Positions 6,759-16,385 are shown, numbered from the stretch's first letter. The stretch: 64,000 nt of DNA from KACC-23026 sp963829575 (GCA_963829575.1 CAWHJF010000012.1:1-64000); one strand, 5' to 3'. Translations and numbers: made by a program. Notes: a model not told the origin generated them from the sequence alone.

Positions 6759-8714
6759 TTAAATTGTGTTATCTCCGTTTGGATCTTTTGGTGTGTCATC
6801 GATTCCGGTCGGGCCTTCAACGATGTCCTCTTTTTTGGAGATATTGACTTTAAGGTCATTCTCTTTCTTACGTCTCTTTGCCTTTGGTTCAATCAACTCA
6901 CCCGTTTCAACAAGTGCTTTGATTTGATCGGCTTCGAGCGTCTCAACCTCAAGTAAGGTTTTCGCAACTAGTTCTAGTTTGTCGCGTTGTTCTGTTAGTA
7001 TTTCTTTAGCGCGCTCGTAACAATCTTTAATAATACGTTGAATTTCAGAATCAATCTCGTAAGCAATGGCATCACTATAGTTCGGTTCATTTTGAATGTC
7101 ACGCCCTAAGAAGACCTGACCGCTTTGACTTTGACCAAACTGCATAGGACCTAACTTTTCACTCATCCCAAACTCGGTTACCATGCGACGAGCCAGACCC
7201 GTTGCCTGTTGGAAGTCATTGCTGGCTCCTGTGCTGACCTCACCAAAAATAACTTCTTCGGCGACACGTCCACCTAATAGCCCAGTAATTCGTTCAAGTA
7301 ATTCAGGCTTTGTCAAGAAATAGCGATCTTCTTTTGGCAATTGAACCGCATATCCACCCGCTTGACCACGTGGAATGACGGTAACTTTATGAACGGTTGA
7401 AGCACTTTGCAGATTCAAACCGATAATAGTGTGACCAGATTCGTGATAAGCCACAATGTTTCTCTCTTTTTCAGAGATTACGCGGCCCTTCTTCGCCACA
7501 CCGGCAATAACCCGTTCAACCGCTTCATCAATATCTTCCATCTCGATGATCTTCTTATCAGAACGCGCGGCGACAAGCGCTGCCTCGTTAAGTAAGTTTT
7601 CTAGATCCGCGCCAGAGAAGCCAGGAGTAAGTTTGGCAACCGTCTCAAGTTCCACTTCTTCAGCAAGCGGTTTGTTTCGAGAATGTACGCGAAGCACGGC
7701 TTCACGACCTACTACATCTGGACGGTTAACCGGAATTTGACGGTCAAAACGACCTGGACGAAGAAGTGCAGGGTCCAAGATATCAGCACGGTTAGTCGCG
7801 GCAATAATAATGATCCCTTCATTTGCTCCAAAACCATCCATTTCAACGAGCAATTGGTTAAGCGTTTGTTCACGTTCATCGTGTCCGCCGCCGAGTCCAG
7901 CACCACGTTGACGACCCACTGCGTCAATTTCATCAATGAAAATAATACATGGGGCATTTTTTTTGGCGTTTTCAAAAAGGTCTCGAACTCGAGAAGCCCC
8001 GACCCCAACGAACATCTCAACGAAATCGGAACCGCTGATTGAGAAAAACGGAACGCCAGCTTCACCGGCCACCGCACGTGCAAGTAAGGTCTTACCTGTA
8101 CCAGGTGGTCCAACCAAAAGTACCCCTTTTGGAATTCGGGCACCTAGTTGAGAGAACTTTCTAGGGTCTTTTAAGAATTCAACCACTTCAATAAGCTCTT
8201 GTTTTTCTTCATCCGCTCCTGCAACGTCCTTAAATTTAACCTTCTTCTTTTCCTCAGAGTAAAGTCTCGCTTTGCTCTTGCCAAAGTTCATGACTCGACT
8301 TCCGCCGCCTTGAGCTTGGTTTAAAAGGAAAAAGAACAAGATAAATATAATAATAAATGGGATGATCGAGGTTATAAAGCTGACCCAACCGTTAGATTGC
8401 TGAGGGGCTTTATAATCCACATTCGTCTGATTAGAAATTGCTTGAATCTGTGTTACGGATTTTTCGCTATAAGGGACATAGGTCTTAAACGTCGTGTTTG
8501 GGTCATAGCTCTTTAGTTGACCATGGACGACAAACACACTCCCATCAGGCTGCAAATCCACCTTCGAAATATCACCTTTAGTGATATGCGATTGGAACTC
8601 ACTATAAGTCATTGACTTAACTTGTTTATTTGAACCATTAAAAAAGCTGACAATGCCTATAATGACTAAAAATATGAGCAAATAGATTATGGTGTTACGA
8701 AATATTCGACTCAT
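6759..8714 (-). CDS. ftsH: ATP-dependent membrane zinc metalloprotease FtsH
   Basis: Membrane-bound AAA protease (651 residues) that degrades regulatory and misfolded membrane proteins. Two N-terminal membrane helices (about 5-25 and 110-132) flank an extracytoplasmic domain. The AAA module has Walker A GPPGTGKT at about 203-210, Walker B IIFIDEIDAVG, and SRH residues ending in RPGRFDRQ. The zinc site HESGH is near residue 420. The C-terminal tail is charged and poorly conserved. A strong ribosome site (GGAGGAGG) precedes the ATG. Confidence 0.97.
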   Translation of the reverse strand: MSRIFRNTIIYLLIFLVIIGIVSFFNGSNKQVKSMTYSEFQSHITKGDISKVDLQPDGSVFVVHGQLKSYDPNTTFKTYVPYSEKSVTQIQAISNQTNVDYKAPQQSNGWVSFITSIIPFIIIFILFFFLLNQAQGGGSRVMNFGKSKARLYSEEKKKVKFKDVAGADEEKQELIEVVEFLKDPRKFSQLGARIPKGVLLVGPPGTGKTLLARAVAGEAGVPFFSISGSDFVEMFVGVGASRVRDLFENAKKNAPCIIFIDEIDAVGRQRGAGLGGGHDEREQTLNQLLVEMDGFGANEGIIIIAATNRADILDPALLRPGRFDRQIPVNRPDVVGREAVLRVHSRNKPLAEEVELETVAKLTPGFSGADLENLLNEAALVAARSDKKIIEMEDIDEAVERVIAGVAKKGRVISEKERNIVAYHESGHTIIGLNLQSASTVHKVTVIPRGQAGGYAVQLPKEDRYFLTKPELLERITGLLGGRVAEEVIFGEVSTGASNDFQQATGLARRMVTEFGMSEKLGPMQFGQSQSGQVFLGRDIQNEPNYSDAIAYEIDSEIQRIIKDCYERAKEILTEQRDKLELVAKTLLEVETLEADQIKALVETGELIEPKAKRRKKENDLKVNISKKEDIVEGPTGIDDTPKDPNGDNTI

Positions 8715-8752
8715 CCCTTACCTCCTCCCACTATAAAAGGGAACCATATTAT

Positions 8753-8782
8753 ATACTAGCACACCTGTTTTCCCAGCCACAA
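8753..8782 (-). promoter_or_regulatory. Candidate sigma-A promoter of ftsH
   Basis: TTGTGG (8777-8782), 18-bp spacer ending in TGC, then TAGTAT (8753-8758). The TGn before the -10 gives an extended -10. A nearby TATAAT two bases downstream is an alternative -10 but lacks a -35 at normal distance. Confidence 0.4.
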
Positions 8783-8800
8783 GAAATTCACTTTATTGGC

Positions 8801-9340
8801 TTAATTCGAATAAATTTCTGGCTTTAATATTCCTATGCAGGGGAGATTTCGATATTTTTCTGCATAGTCTAGGCCATAGCCGACAAGGAAGGCATCTGGT
8901 ACTTCAAAGCCAGTCAAATCAGGTGCTAAATCCACTTTTCGACCAGATGGTTTGTCTAACAAGGTCACAATTTTGATCGACTTTGCCCGACGGTACTTAA
9001 ATAAATCCACCAGATAACTTAGGGTTAAGCCACTGTCAATAATATCTTCAACGATTAAAATATCTCGTCCTTCGACCGAAGTATCCAAATCCTTTACAAT
9101 TTTAACTTCGCCTGAAGAGACCGTTGAGTTTCCATAACTCGAAACATCCATAAAATCAATTTCTAAATGAACCGTCACCCGTTTAATAAGATCCGCCATA
9201 AATGGGAGGGCACCTTTTAGAACACCAATAGCCAATGGGAATTTCCCATCATATTCCTTCGAAAGGGTTGCTCCTAATTCTTTAATACGCTTTTGAATCG
9301 CTTCTTCCGTAAAAAGTATTTCTTGTAGATCTTCCTTCAT
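8801..9340 (-). CDS. hprT: Hypoxanthine phosphoribosyltransferase
   Basis: Purine salvage enzyme of 179 residues that makes IMP or GMP from hypoxanthine or guanine and PRPP. The PRPP-binding motif ILIVEDIIDSGLTLSYL is near residues 95-111, and an early LKGALPFMADL loop is present. Its ATG overlaps the tilS stop by one base (TAATG), and the ribosome site GGGAGG lies in the last tilS codons. The tilS-hprT-ftsH order is the usual one in Bacillales. Confidence 0.96.
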   Translation of the reverse strand: MKEDLQEILFTEEAIQKRIKELGATLSKEYDGKFPLAIGVLKGALPFMADLIKRVTVHLEIDFMDVSSYGNSTVSSGEVKIVKDLDTSVEGRDILIVEDIIDSGLTLSYLVDLFKYRRAKSIKIVTLLDKPSGRKVDLAPDLTGFEVPDAFLVGYGLDYAEKYRNLPCIGILKPEIYSN

Positions 9341-10764
9341 TACATAATCCTCCCGAAATCTTTGCTTGGTCTAAATAGGATCTTAATAAACGTGGAGGTT
9401 TTGGCGGTACAAACCGCCTGATCACTGCGTTTAAGTAAAGGAACCCAAAGAATAGTTCCCACATCATCGACTAATATTGGCCAGTTCGGCCTCCACTCCT
9501 GTGGAATTTTATGGTCAATGAATAGTCGGCTCACTTTCTTGGTTCCCTCTTGCCCCAATAATCGCATTCGGTCTCCCGCTTGATAGGACCTTATATTTAA
9601 GGGCAGATTCAAGGCCATTGAATCTGCAAAAAAAACGGTTTGGTCCTGAGATCCGGAATCCCAAGTTTGACTCTTCTCAATTATAAAGTCCCCAATATTA
9701 GAGGAAAGATGCCCTGGGATCGGTAAATTTTTAAAATTTACCCCTTCTCGACCAACTGATACATGGGGTTGTCTAACTGCCATGTACTCCCCATGAACGT
9801 TAACAGTAAAACCTCCCGGTAATAACCATTCTCCAGGTCCAATTAACCTTTTTAGCCAAGTCAACACTAAATCAATATGTATAGTTTGATGTTGCGGTTT
9901 CCAACCTTTGGATTTATAGACATAATTTAATATTAGATGAAGGATTCTCCTTTGTAAAGGAACAGGGACTTGTAGAAAGGATCTTTTAACTAAAGTATAT
10001 TGACCTTCCGTCTTTTGATGGGTCAGTTCTTTTAACTTCTCCTCAGCAACCTGATTCATAAAATAATCTTCATCATAGATCCATTCACTTTGTTGTTGAA
10101 ACCTAGTATGAACCTGTGGGTTTTCATCTTTTAAAAAAGGTAAGACGTGATGACGAAACCGATTACGCGTGTATTTCTCTGATTGATTGGATTCATCGAC
10201 TCGAAATGGAAGGTCATGCCTTCTACAGTAGTCAATTAGTTCCTCTTTTGTTACACAAAGAAATGGCCTAAGAATTCGCCCCCACTCCATATGGCGTATG
10301 ACAGGCATTCCTGCAAGACTACTGCCAAATCCTCCTCTAACGTGCTGCATCAGCATGGTTTCAACCTGGTCATCACCATGGTGAGCAAGAACCAAATCGG
10401 TTGCTTGATGCGTTTTTAAAACGTTTTGAAACACTTCAAACCTCAAATCTCGTGCGGCTTCTTGTGTTCCAACACCTTTCTCTTGAATCCGTGCGAGAAC
10501 ATCTACAGATACCCCTTCAAAAGGGATCTCCCATTTTCTTGCCAACTCACCGACAAATTCAACATCCTCGACAGAAACGTTTCCCCTTAACCCATGATCC
10601 ACACTGCAACATATAAGGTTGAGGTTATACGCCTGTTTCCTTTGATTCAGAAAATGAAGAAGTGCGATGGAATCAGGTCCTCCAGAGACTCCCAAGACCA
10701 CGGTTTGACCTACTTGAAAAAGGTGATGCGATTCGATAAATTGGTCAACCTTATTTTCCACCAC
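9340..10764 (-). CDS. tilS: tRNA(Ile)-lysidine synthase
   Basis: Modifies C34 of tRNA-Ile(CAU) to lysidine, so that AUA is read as isoleucine. The N-terminal PP-loop ATPase motif is LGVSGGPDSIALLH near residues 24-37. HHGDDQVETMLM follows near residue 128, and a C-terminal TilS domain contains SYQAGDRM. The product is about 474 residues, the normal size. It is tightly coupled to hprT. Confidence 0.96.
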   Translation of the reverse strand: MVENKVDQFIESHHLFQVGQTVVLGVSGGPDSIALLHFLNQRKQAYNLNLICCSVDHGLRGNVSVEDVEFVGELARKWEIPFEGVSVDVLARIQEKGVGTQEAARDLRFEVFQNVLKTHQATDLVLAHHGDDQVETMLMQHVRGGFGSSLAGMPVIRHMEWGRILRPFLCVTKEELIDYCRRHDLPFRVDESNQSEKYTRNRFRHHVLPFLKDENPQVHTRFQQQSEWIYDEDYFMNQVAEEKLKELTHQKTEGQYTLVKRSFLQVPVPLQRRILHLILNYVYKSKGWKPQHQTIHIDLVLTWLKRLIGPGEWLLPGGFTVNVHGEYMAVRQPHVSVGREGVNFKNLPIPGHLSSNIGDFIIEKSQTWDSGSQDQTVFFADSMALNLPLNIRSYQAGDRMRLLGQEGTKKVSRLFIDHKIPQEWRPNWPILVDDVGTILWVPLLKRSDQAVCTAKTSTFIKILFRPSKDFGRIM

Positions 10765-10877
10765 CCAAACCCACCTTTATTCTCACAATTTCGTCTTCAC
10801 TTTGAGGATAGAAAAAACGGGTAACGGTGTCAAACAATAACCGAATCTTTCCGCATTTTTCTAACGAATTTTGAACG

Positions 10878-11909
10878 TTACATGACAAATAGAGTGACAT
10901 ACATAACATAAGCAATAATAAGCGTTGCCGCGAGGATCAATGTGCCTTTCCATTCTTTCTTCTTTCTTTGTCTCTGAGGCGTGGCGGTTGAACCGCCCTT
11001 GTTCTGGGAGACGGGTTTCTTTTGCCTACCCTTTGAAAGTTTCGGGCCTACAGGCGCACTTTGGCTTCGCTTGTCTCTTTTTATACGTATGTTTGAAGGT
11101 TTCGTTTCATTAATTCCTTTTAACAATTCTTTTCGCATATGTACAGCCGAGGGATAGTTTCCTTCCAGCGCCTTCGTAATGATTGGTTTAATTTCAACAA
11201 GTTTGGAATTGCGATTGATGACTTTAAACAACGTCTCTTTTGGCTGACTGCCTCTTTCAAAGCGAGTGCCTTCCGCGGCTTCAATCATAATCATGGCAAC
11301 AGCAAAGAGATCATAGGTTGGCTCTGCTTTTCTTGAACCCATTCCCCAATAGCCCCGGTCATAGAACTCAGTATATTCCTTAATTGCGCGCCCAAGTTGT
11401 GTGGTCCCACCAACGTCGAGCCATCTCACTCTTAATGGAGGTCCAGTGACCATAAGGTTCTCTGGCTTGAGGTCGCCAAATGCCCACCCTTCTTGATGTA
11501 AGCGATGCAGTTCAGTTAATAGTTGAGAAATAAAAATAGGTGTCCACTCATACCCTCTGATCGAAATCGATTCCATGAGAGAATTTCCTTTTAGATACTC
11601 CATTGCGTAAAAAGAAAGATTTCCTTTAGTTGTTTCCCAGTCGTCTACATCATACAAAGAAGGTCCGAGGGGTTCACCTTGGACCTTAGTTAACTTATTT
11701 AAAACGTTGACTTCAGACGTCACGCTGGCATTGTTCAACCCGAATTTTAATGCGACTTTTCCTTGGTCGGAATGAGCCAGATAAACCGTCCCTTGGGCTC
11801 CGAAACCAAGAGAGCGGATAATCTTGTATTGGCGAAGATGCCATTTCCCATACACAATCGTTCCAGGAGATATATTAATAGTCGGATTCTTCGTATGTGA
11901 TGTCTTCAT
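10878..11909 (-). CDS. yabT: Membrane-anchored Ser/Thr kinase YabT
   Basis: Hanks-type kinase. In B. subtilis YabT is made during sporulation, is stimulated by DNA and phosphorylates RecA among others. The glycine loop GFGAQGTVYLA, the ATP lysine in VALKFG, the catalytic loop FGDLKPENL (GD in place of the usual RD) and LDVGG in place of DFG are visible. The C-terminal tail is very basic and ends in one membrane helix (about residues 320-342). I chose the ATG at 11909, which overlaps the 3' end of yabS by 35 nt and gives 343 residues. The upstream open frame only shadows yabS. Confidence 0.88.
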   Translation of the reverse strand: MKTSHTKNPTINISPGTIVYGKWHLRQYKIIRSLGFGAQGTVYLAHSDQGKVALKFGLNNASVTSEVNVLNKLTKVQGEPLGPSLYDVDDWETTKGNLSFYAMEYLKGNSLMESISIRGYEWTPIFISQLLTELHRLHQEGWAFGDLKPENLMVTGPPLRVRWLDVGGTTQLGRAIKEYTEFYDRGYWGMGSRKAEPTYDLFAVAMIMIEAAEGTRFERGSQPKETLFKVINRNSKLVEIKPIITKALEGNYPSAVHMRKELLKGINETKPSNIRIKRDKRSQSAPVGPKLSKGRQKKPVSQNKGGSTATPQRQRKKKEWKGTLILAATLIIAYVMYVTLFVM

Positions 11910-12609
11910 CGTCAAGCATGCCTCTTCTCTTTCGGTTGTTAAACGCACTAATGGCCTCTTTAATCGCTGGACCTGTTGGCGTAATACCCCCAGAAGCCAG
12001 TTTAGAGAATACTCGGCTAATCGAATCAATCTTCGGGGTCCAAGACATTAAACGATCAATTGGTTTTCTTTTCCCAGGAAATGAATAAAGGCAAAATTGG
12101 TTGCTTCCCATCCGTGAATTAAGGCTAATGGACAAGTCTAACAAGGCTTCATGAACGGTCGGTAATTTTTTCTCCATACTTGCGCTCGTATCCACCAATA
12201 TACATACTTCTAAATCAATCGTTTCTCCGAGATCGTCGACAACTTCCATAACTTGGCCTCTTTTTTCCGGAGGCAGATCTTCCATGCTTTCATTTTCACC
12301 TAGAATACTTTGTAGTTCCTGATTGATCACGCCTTTAATCGTTTCAGTCATAGCTTGACGTGTCACCATTTGGACGGTTTGCGACAATTGCTTCGTTTCG
12401 ACAATCTGACTGATGCCTCCACCTGCAAGCGCGATGTCTTCAACCTCTCTCATTCCACCATCAGCCGTCTGATCATGATTCGTGATCCCAATCACGTTCA
12501 CCGTAATTCCTTGTTCTTTCGCTAAAGCAGCCATGGCTGCAGGATCTTCCCCTTGATTTGAACACCCATCCGTAATTAATAAAATTTGCTTCAAATGCCC
12601 TTTGCTCAT
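11875..12609 (-). CDS. yabS: VWA-domain protein YabS
   Basis: 244-residue cytoplasmic protein. The N-terminus carries ILLITDGCSNQG, the distal half of a von Willebrand A fold. Around residues 135-150 a second VWA segment starts with the MIDAS motif DTSAS, needed for metal-dependent binding. It sits between spoIIE and yabT as in B. subtilis, where the pair is linked to sporulation and DNA maintenance. Its exact role is unknown to me. Overlap with yabT suggests coupled synthesis. Confidence 0.88.
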   Translation of the reverse strand: MSKGHLKQILLITDGCSNQGEDPAAMAALAKEQGITVNVIGITNHDQTADGGMREVEDIALAGGGISQIVETKQLSQTVQMVTRQAMTETIKGVINQELQSILGENESMEDLPPEKRGQVMEVVDDLGETIDLEVCILVDTSASMEKKLPTVHEALLDLSISLNSRMGSNQFCLYSFPGKRKPIDRLMSWTPKIDSISRVFSKLASGGITPTGPAIKEAISAFNNRKRRGMLDDEDITYEESDY

Positions 12610-12669
12610 GAGGACACCCCTCCTTTGTCTATGAACATCATCGACAAAAGAGGCTCTTTTTATACTAGA

Positions 12670-15162
12670 CTACTGGGCCTTTTTGACCTTTTGCTTAATT
12701 CCAGAAAAGGTTGGGATCGCAGCCCATTTTGGAATATGATGATCAATCTTTGAGACCACAATCGTCATATCATCTCGAATTTCCCCATTGCTGGTGCGAA
12801 TCACCTCTTCAAGAATTAAATCCGCAATATCCTGTGGGTTATCCGTTTTTAGTTCACGAATTTTACGTTTTAACCAAACCTCTTGATTCTCCACACTTTT
12901 TGGAGATTCAAAGATGCCATCACTCATCATAATTAACAAGTCGCCGGCCTTTAATTGTTGACCGACCACATCCACATCCACATCTTGGATAATTCCCATC
13001 GGAAGATTTCCCGCTTCAACCATCATGACTTGATCACCACGTTTAATAAAGCTTGGGTTGGATCCAATTTTTAAGAATTTGCATTGAGCATCTTGTAAAT
13101 CAATTAGGGCCAGATCAAGTGTTGAAAAAATTTCATCCGTTGTTCGGAGGGACAAAATCGAGTTAATTGATTTGATGGCAATCGTCTCATCAATCCCAGA
13201 TTTTAGCACCTTAGATAAAAGCTTCAACGTTTCCATGCTTTCGTTATGAGCGCGTTCACCATTACCCATACCGTCACTAATTGCGATGGCGTATTTTCCT
13301 TTTCCTAATTCAAACATACTGTAATTATCACCAGAGACCCAATCACCATTTTTGGCTGTATGGGCCACACCAGAGTCGATCACGTAGGCTTTTGCTGAAC
13401 CAAATGTGACTTGGCCGTATCCGTTTGGAACCAAGGGCTCCACAAAATTTTTAACCACAATATTCTCTTCTAATATATCTGAAAGGATAGGAGCTATTAT
13501 TTTCTCACATTCCCCGTGATAATCTTCTGGGATCGACATATCGATATCGACAGAACCCATCTCTAAATTATAGATTTCGACGTTTTCGACATCCAAACCA
13601 ATTTCTTGGAGCTTATAGAGAATTTGATCCTCTTGCTGTTGGTGCGTGTCTCGTTCACGCTGAATTTCTTTTGCGAAGTTTCCCATTACTTCAGAGACAC
13701 CTAACAACTGGTCGGCAACCAAACGTCTGCTTTCTTTGACTTTCTGCTTAAGTTTCAATTCCTCTTGGAAATGGTGCTGTTCTTCATAAATGGCGTTGAC
13801 TACGGCTTCTGGTTTAATGCAATGCCGCCTAAAGTCGCGGTTTAATCGAGCCGACGTAATAATTGGCTTATCTCGGGTTTCTTCTGTGATCCCCGTCATA
13901 AAGTCATACGTTTCATCAAAATTTTTGACCCAGCAATGATCTTTTTTAAAACACGTTTGGCAAGTCCGCTCCGTAACCCGACTCAAAAAAATGTCCTGCT
14001 CATGTATTGGGTCTTCTTCGTCTAGCGTAATCGAATTATTAGAAAAGCTACTTGATAACGCTTGAAATAAGCTTGAAAACTGCTCGACTCGGTTCGCGGT
14101 CACATCACGAAGTTTCTTTAAGTATTGTTGCTGCTGTTGATTATACTCTCTTGAACCAGGGACATAGGCTTCTAGTTTTTTATAGATTTTATGTGGTGTT
14201 AACAAGAAGAGGACGATTGCACATAAGGATTCAGAGGTTGTCCCAAGTAAGTGGCTATATCCGGAACCATACAGTCCAATGAGTAATGTTCCGATAATAA
14301 GTCCTAGACTCACGCCCCAGCGCTTTCCCTCCTTTAAAAGACCGCCCAGAAGACCTGAAAATGCGAGTAAACTCATCTCATATAGGCTTGTCACATTGGC
14401 AAGGCTGACAATTAACCCAATTACTACACCCACGGTTGATCCAATGGCTGCCCCTCCAACATAGGCAAAGGTCAAAACAAAGTAGCGCGATAGAACGTGT
14501 TCCATTGAAATTCCTTTGATATCCCAGCCGATTGAACCCGTTAAAACCGAAGCTAAAAGAATAATAAAACAAACAATTTCCTCATTTTTTAAAGCGCGTC
14601 TTCGAATTCCTGGGGCAAAAAGTGGGAGGCTTTGTAAAAAGATTAAGGTTAATAAAAAGCCAAGACCCGCTTCAACAATGGCCAGCATTTCGTTTGAGAG
14701 ATCTAACCCACCATCTTGGAAGTAATCAAACCCAAGACGCGCCACTAATCCGCCTATAAAAACGAGATAGGGAATCCACTTTGATTCCTCCTTATCAATA
14801 AATCGAATGGCAACCCCTCGAATGATAATAAATAATGCAATCGAAAGAACGATAAAAGAGGCATGAAGAACGGATTGTGTAATGGCACCCGCAACAAGGC
14901 TTAACAAAGACAAGAACTTACGTTTAGGCTTCACAAATAATACGGTCGCAAAATAAGCGAGTCCAAATGGGGACATGTTGGTCAGTACAAGAGCTCGTCC
15001 AAGTAAAAATCCTATAACTAGAAAAGCTGCTTCCCATTGGACAGACTTTGAAACAATGGTTGTGCGAATCTTGTTGCCAAACCCCTTGGATTTTGGCCGT
15101 GATCGTTCGGACGTTTTAGCACCGACATGCTGCGCCGGCAATTGAACATTCAAGTTTTGCAT
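12670..15162 (-). CDS. spoIIE: Stage II sporulation phosphatase SpoIIE
   Basis: PP2C-type phosphatase that dephosphorylates SpoIIAA, so releasing sigma-F in the forespore; it also binds FtsZ at the polar septum. About 830 residues: a short N-tail, roughly ten membrane helices (about 45-330), a regulatory/FtsZ-binding region, and a C-terminal phosphatase with ISDGMGNG near 625-632 and MSDGIFES. The ATG at 15162 has GGTGG at spacing 8 and restores the normal family length. An upstream extension of 41 codons is spurious because it covers the promoter. Confidence 0.96.
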   Translation of the reverse strand: MQNLNVQLPAQHVGAKTSERSRPKSKGFGNKIRTTIVSKSVQWEAAFLVIGFLLGRALVLTNMSPFGLAYFATVLFVKPKRKFLSLLSLVAGAITQSVLHASFIVLSIALFIIIRGVAIRFIDKEESKWIPYLVFIGGLVARLGFDYFQDGGLDLSNEMLAIVEAGLGFLLTLIFLQSLPLFAPGIRRRALKNEEIVCFIILLASVLTGSIGWDIKGISMEHVLSRYFVLTFAYVGGAAIGSTVGVVIGLIVSLANVTSLYEMSLLAFSGLLGGLLKEGKRWGVSLGLIIGTLLIGLYGSGYSHLLGTTSESLCAIVLFLLTPHKIYKKLEAYVPGSREYNQQQQQYLKKLRDVTANRVEQFSSLFQALSSSFSNNSITLDEEDPIHEQDIFLSRVTERTCQTCFKKDHCWVKNFDETYDFMTGITEETRDKPIITSARLNRDFRRHCIKPEAVVNAIYEEQHHFQEELKLKQKVKESRRLVADQLLGVSEVMGNFAKEIQRERDTHQQQEDQILYKLQEIGLDVENVEIYNLEMGSVDIDMSIPEDYHGECEKIIAPILSDILEENIVVKNFVEPLVPNGYGQVTFGSAKAYVIDSGVAHTAKNGDWVSGDNYSMFELGKGKYAIAISDGMGNGERAHNESMETLKLLSKVLKSGIDETIAIKSINSILSLRTTDEIFSTLDLALIDLQDAQCKFLKIGSNPSFIKRGDQVMMVEAGNLPMGIIQDVDVDVVGQQLKAGDLLIMMSDGIFESPKSVENQEVWLKRKIRELKTDNPQDIADLILEEVIRTSNGEIRDDMTIVVSKIDHHIPKWAAIPTFSGIKQKVKKAQ

Positions 15163-15198
15163 GACTTGCACCACCCACAAAGTTTTATTGTATGTTCC

Positions 15199-15264
15199 AT
15201 TAAACCACATTAGAACTAAAGTTTTTGTCAAAACAAAGGGGTAAAATACAAAAAACGTTCGACG
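15199..15264 (-). promoter_or_regulatory. Spo0A-type promoter of spoIIE (21-bp spacer) with 0A-like boxes
   Basis: Minus strand: TTGACA (15226-15231), then exactly 21 bp, then TTTAAT (15199-15204). Such over-long spacers are the hallmark of the Spo0A-activated spoIIG and spoIIE promoters. A Spo0A-like box TGTCAAA (15226-15232, plus orientation) overlaps the -35, and CGTCGAA (15258-15264, minus orientation) lies upstream. The consensus is TGTCGAA. Confidence 0.6.
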
Positions 15265-15401
15265 CATTTCGTTGCCGTTAGTCATGTTTTGAGCGAGGGG
15301 TATTCAAGTCAGACGCACTAAATTCCTCTTGAAGACAGGGGATTTTTGATTTTCAAAAGTGGATTTCGTCTCTTCTATGTTTTTGCAAAGTTTTCAAACA
15401 T

Positions 15402-15426
15402 CGTCGAATTTTGGGTGCGGTCGACA
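15402..15426. promoter_or_regulatory. Additional Spo0A-box-like pair upstream of spoIIE
   Basis: CGTCGAA (15402-15408, plus) and the reverse-oriented GTCGACA (15420-15426), each one mismatch from TGTCGAA or its complement. They lie about 200 bp upstream of the spoIIE promoter, next to the yabR terminator. These may be distal sites or chance. Confidence 0.3.
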
Positions 15427-15428
15427 AT

Positions 15429-15459
15429 TAAAAAAGCAATCCAATGAATGGATTGCTTG
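15429..15459 (-). terminator. Terminator after yabR
   Basis: Minus-strand perfect stem AAGCAATCC / GGATTGCTT with a short loop, followed by TTTTAATTG. Confidence 0.8.
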
Positions 15460-15516
15460 ATTAAACGTCATTATTCAGATCTATGGATTAAAATTAAGAT
15501 CATAAATTTTTATTAA

Positions 15517-15945
15517 TTAACCACGTCTTGCCCCGCGGCCACCGCGTTTCGATTCCGTTTGGCGTTTTAGTGTGGAGAGGCGATCCTCGCTATCTTTAAG
15601 GAAACGGTTCATTTTATCCTCAAAGGTAAGATCTTTACGGCCACCACCGCCACCGCGTTTACCACCGCCACCACCGCCGCCGCCGCGATTTGGACGGACA
15701 GGTCTAGGGTTATCGACAGCTTTTCGAATGGATAGGCCAATTTTTCCGTCGGATTCAACTTGAAGGACTTTAACAGTCACCTCATCTCCAACTGTTAATA
15801 CTTCGTTAATGTCTTTCACATAACGATCTGCAACCTCACTGATGTGGACGAGACCAGTCTGGCCTCCTGGAAGTTCTACGAATGCACCGAAATGGGTGAT
15901 ACCAGAAACCTTCCCTTGTAATTTGCTGCCAACTTCGATTGACAT
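15517..15945 (-). CDS. yabR: S1-domain RNA-binding protein YabR
   Basis: 142 residues. A single S1 RNA-binding fold (about 1-72, SIEVGSKLQGKVSGITHFGAFVELPGG...) precedes a basic tail ending in RGGRGARRG. Between them lies a glycine-rich low-complexity run of two blocks (eight and five glycines) that is absent from B. subtilis YabR as I remember it. The tail resumes with a conserved coiled segment (FEDKMNRFLKDSEDRLSTLKR). Its function in RNA binding is inferred from the fold. It has its own promoter overlapping the divIC stop. Confidence 0.92.
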   Translation of the reverse strand: MSIEVGSKLQGKVSGITHFGAFVELPGGQTGLVHISEVADRYVKDINEVLTVGDEVTVKVLQVESDGKIGLSIRKAVDNPRPVRPNRGGGGGGGGKRGGGGGRKDLTFEDKMNRFLKDSEDRLSTLKRQTESKRGGRGARRG

Positions 15946-15990
15946 AAAAAAAATGCTCCTCCTAAAATGAAATCTTATTTAGTATATCTT

Positions 15991-16020
15991 ATTATAACTA
16001 GTCAAAAATGAGCATGTCAA
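15991..16020 (-). promoter_or_regulatory. Sigma-A promoter of yabR
   Basis: TTGACA (16015-16020), 18-bp spacer, TATAAT (15991-15996). Both boxes match consensus. The -35 overlaps the divIC stop codon. Confidence 0.7.
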
Positions 16021-16385
16021 TGTTCACCGTTTTTTGAAGAAGCAAAGATAATTTCACCTTTTTTGGACATGAAATAATTCTCTCGGGCAAGTTCCCCAAT
16101 ATAGTCTTTATTGTGAAGGAGTTTAATTTGGTGTTCGAGTGATTTTTTCTGTTGTGTCGCACTGGCCAGTTCTTTTGATTTTAGAAGCTTTTGTTGATGA
16201 ACCGCCTCAAGTTGCTGATGCTGGGAAAGAATCACGGAATAGAGGCTCCCAACAATAAGCGCAAGTAAGATAAAGAAAGCCATCAAACGACGAATCAAAC
16301 CGCGGCGTCTTTTCTTCAGTATTTTTTCTGACAATTCTTTTGAAGTCACATAATCGTTATGAATACGCGAAACGCCCGACTGCAT
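16017..16385 (-). CDS. divIC: Cell-division protein DivIC (FtsB-like)
   Basis: 122-residue bitopic protein with a basic cytoplasmic N-terminus (KKRRRGLIRR), one membrane helix at about 33-53, and an extracellular leucine-zipper coiled coil (about 55-95). This is the usual DivIC plan. It works with FtsL and DivIB at the septum. It lies between yabQ and yabR, as in other Bacillales. Confidence 0.93.
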   Translation of the reverse strand: MQSGVSRIHNDYVTSKELSEKILKKRRRGLIRRLMAFFILLALIVGSLYSVILSQHQQLEAVHQQKLLKSKELASATQQKKSLEHQIKLLHNKDYIGELARENYFMSKKGEIIFASSKNGEH

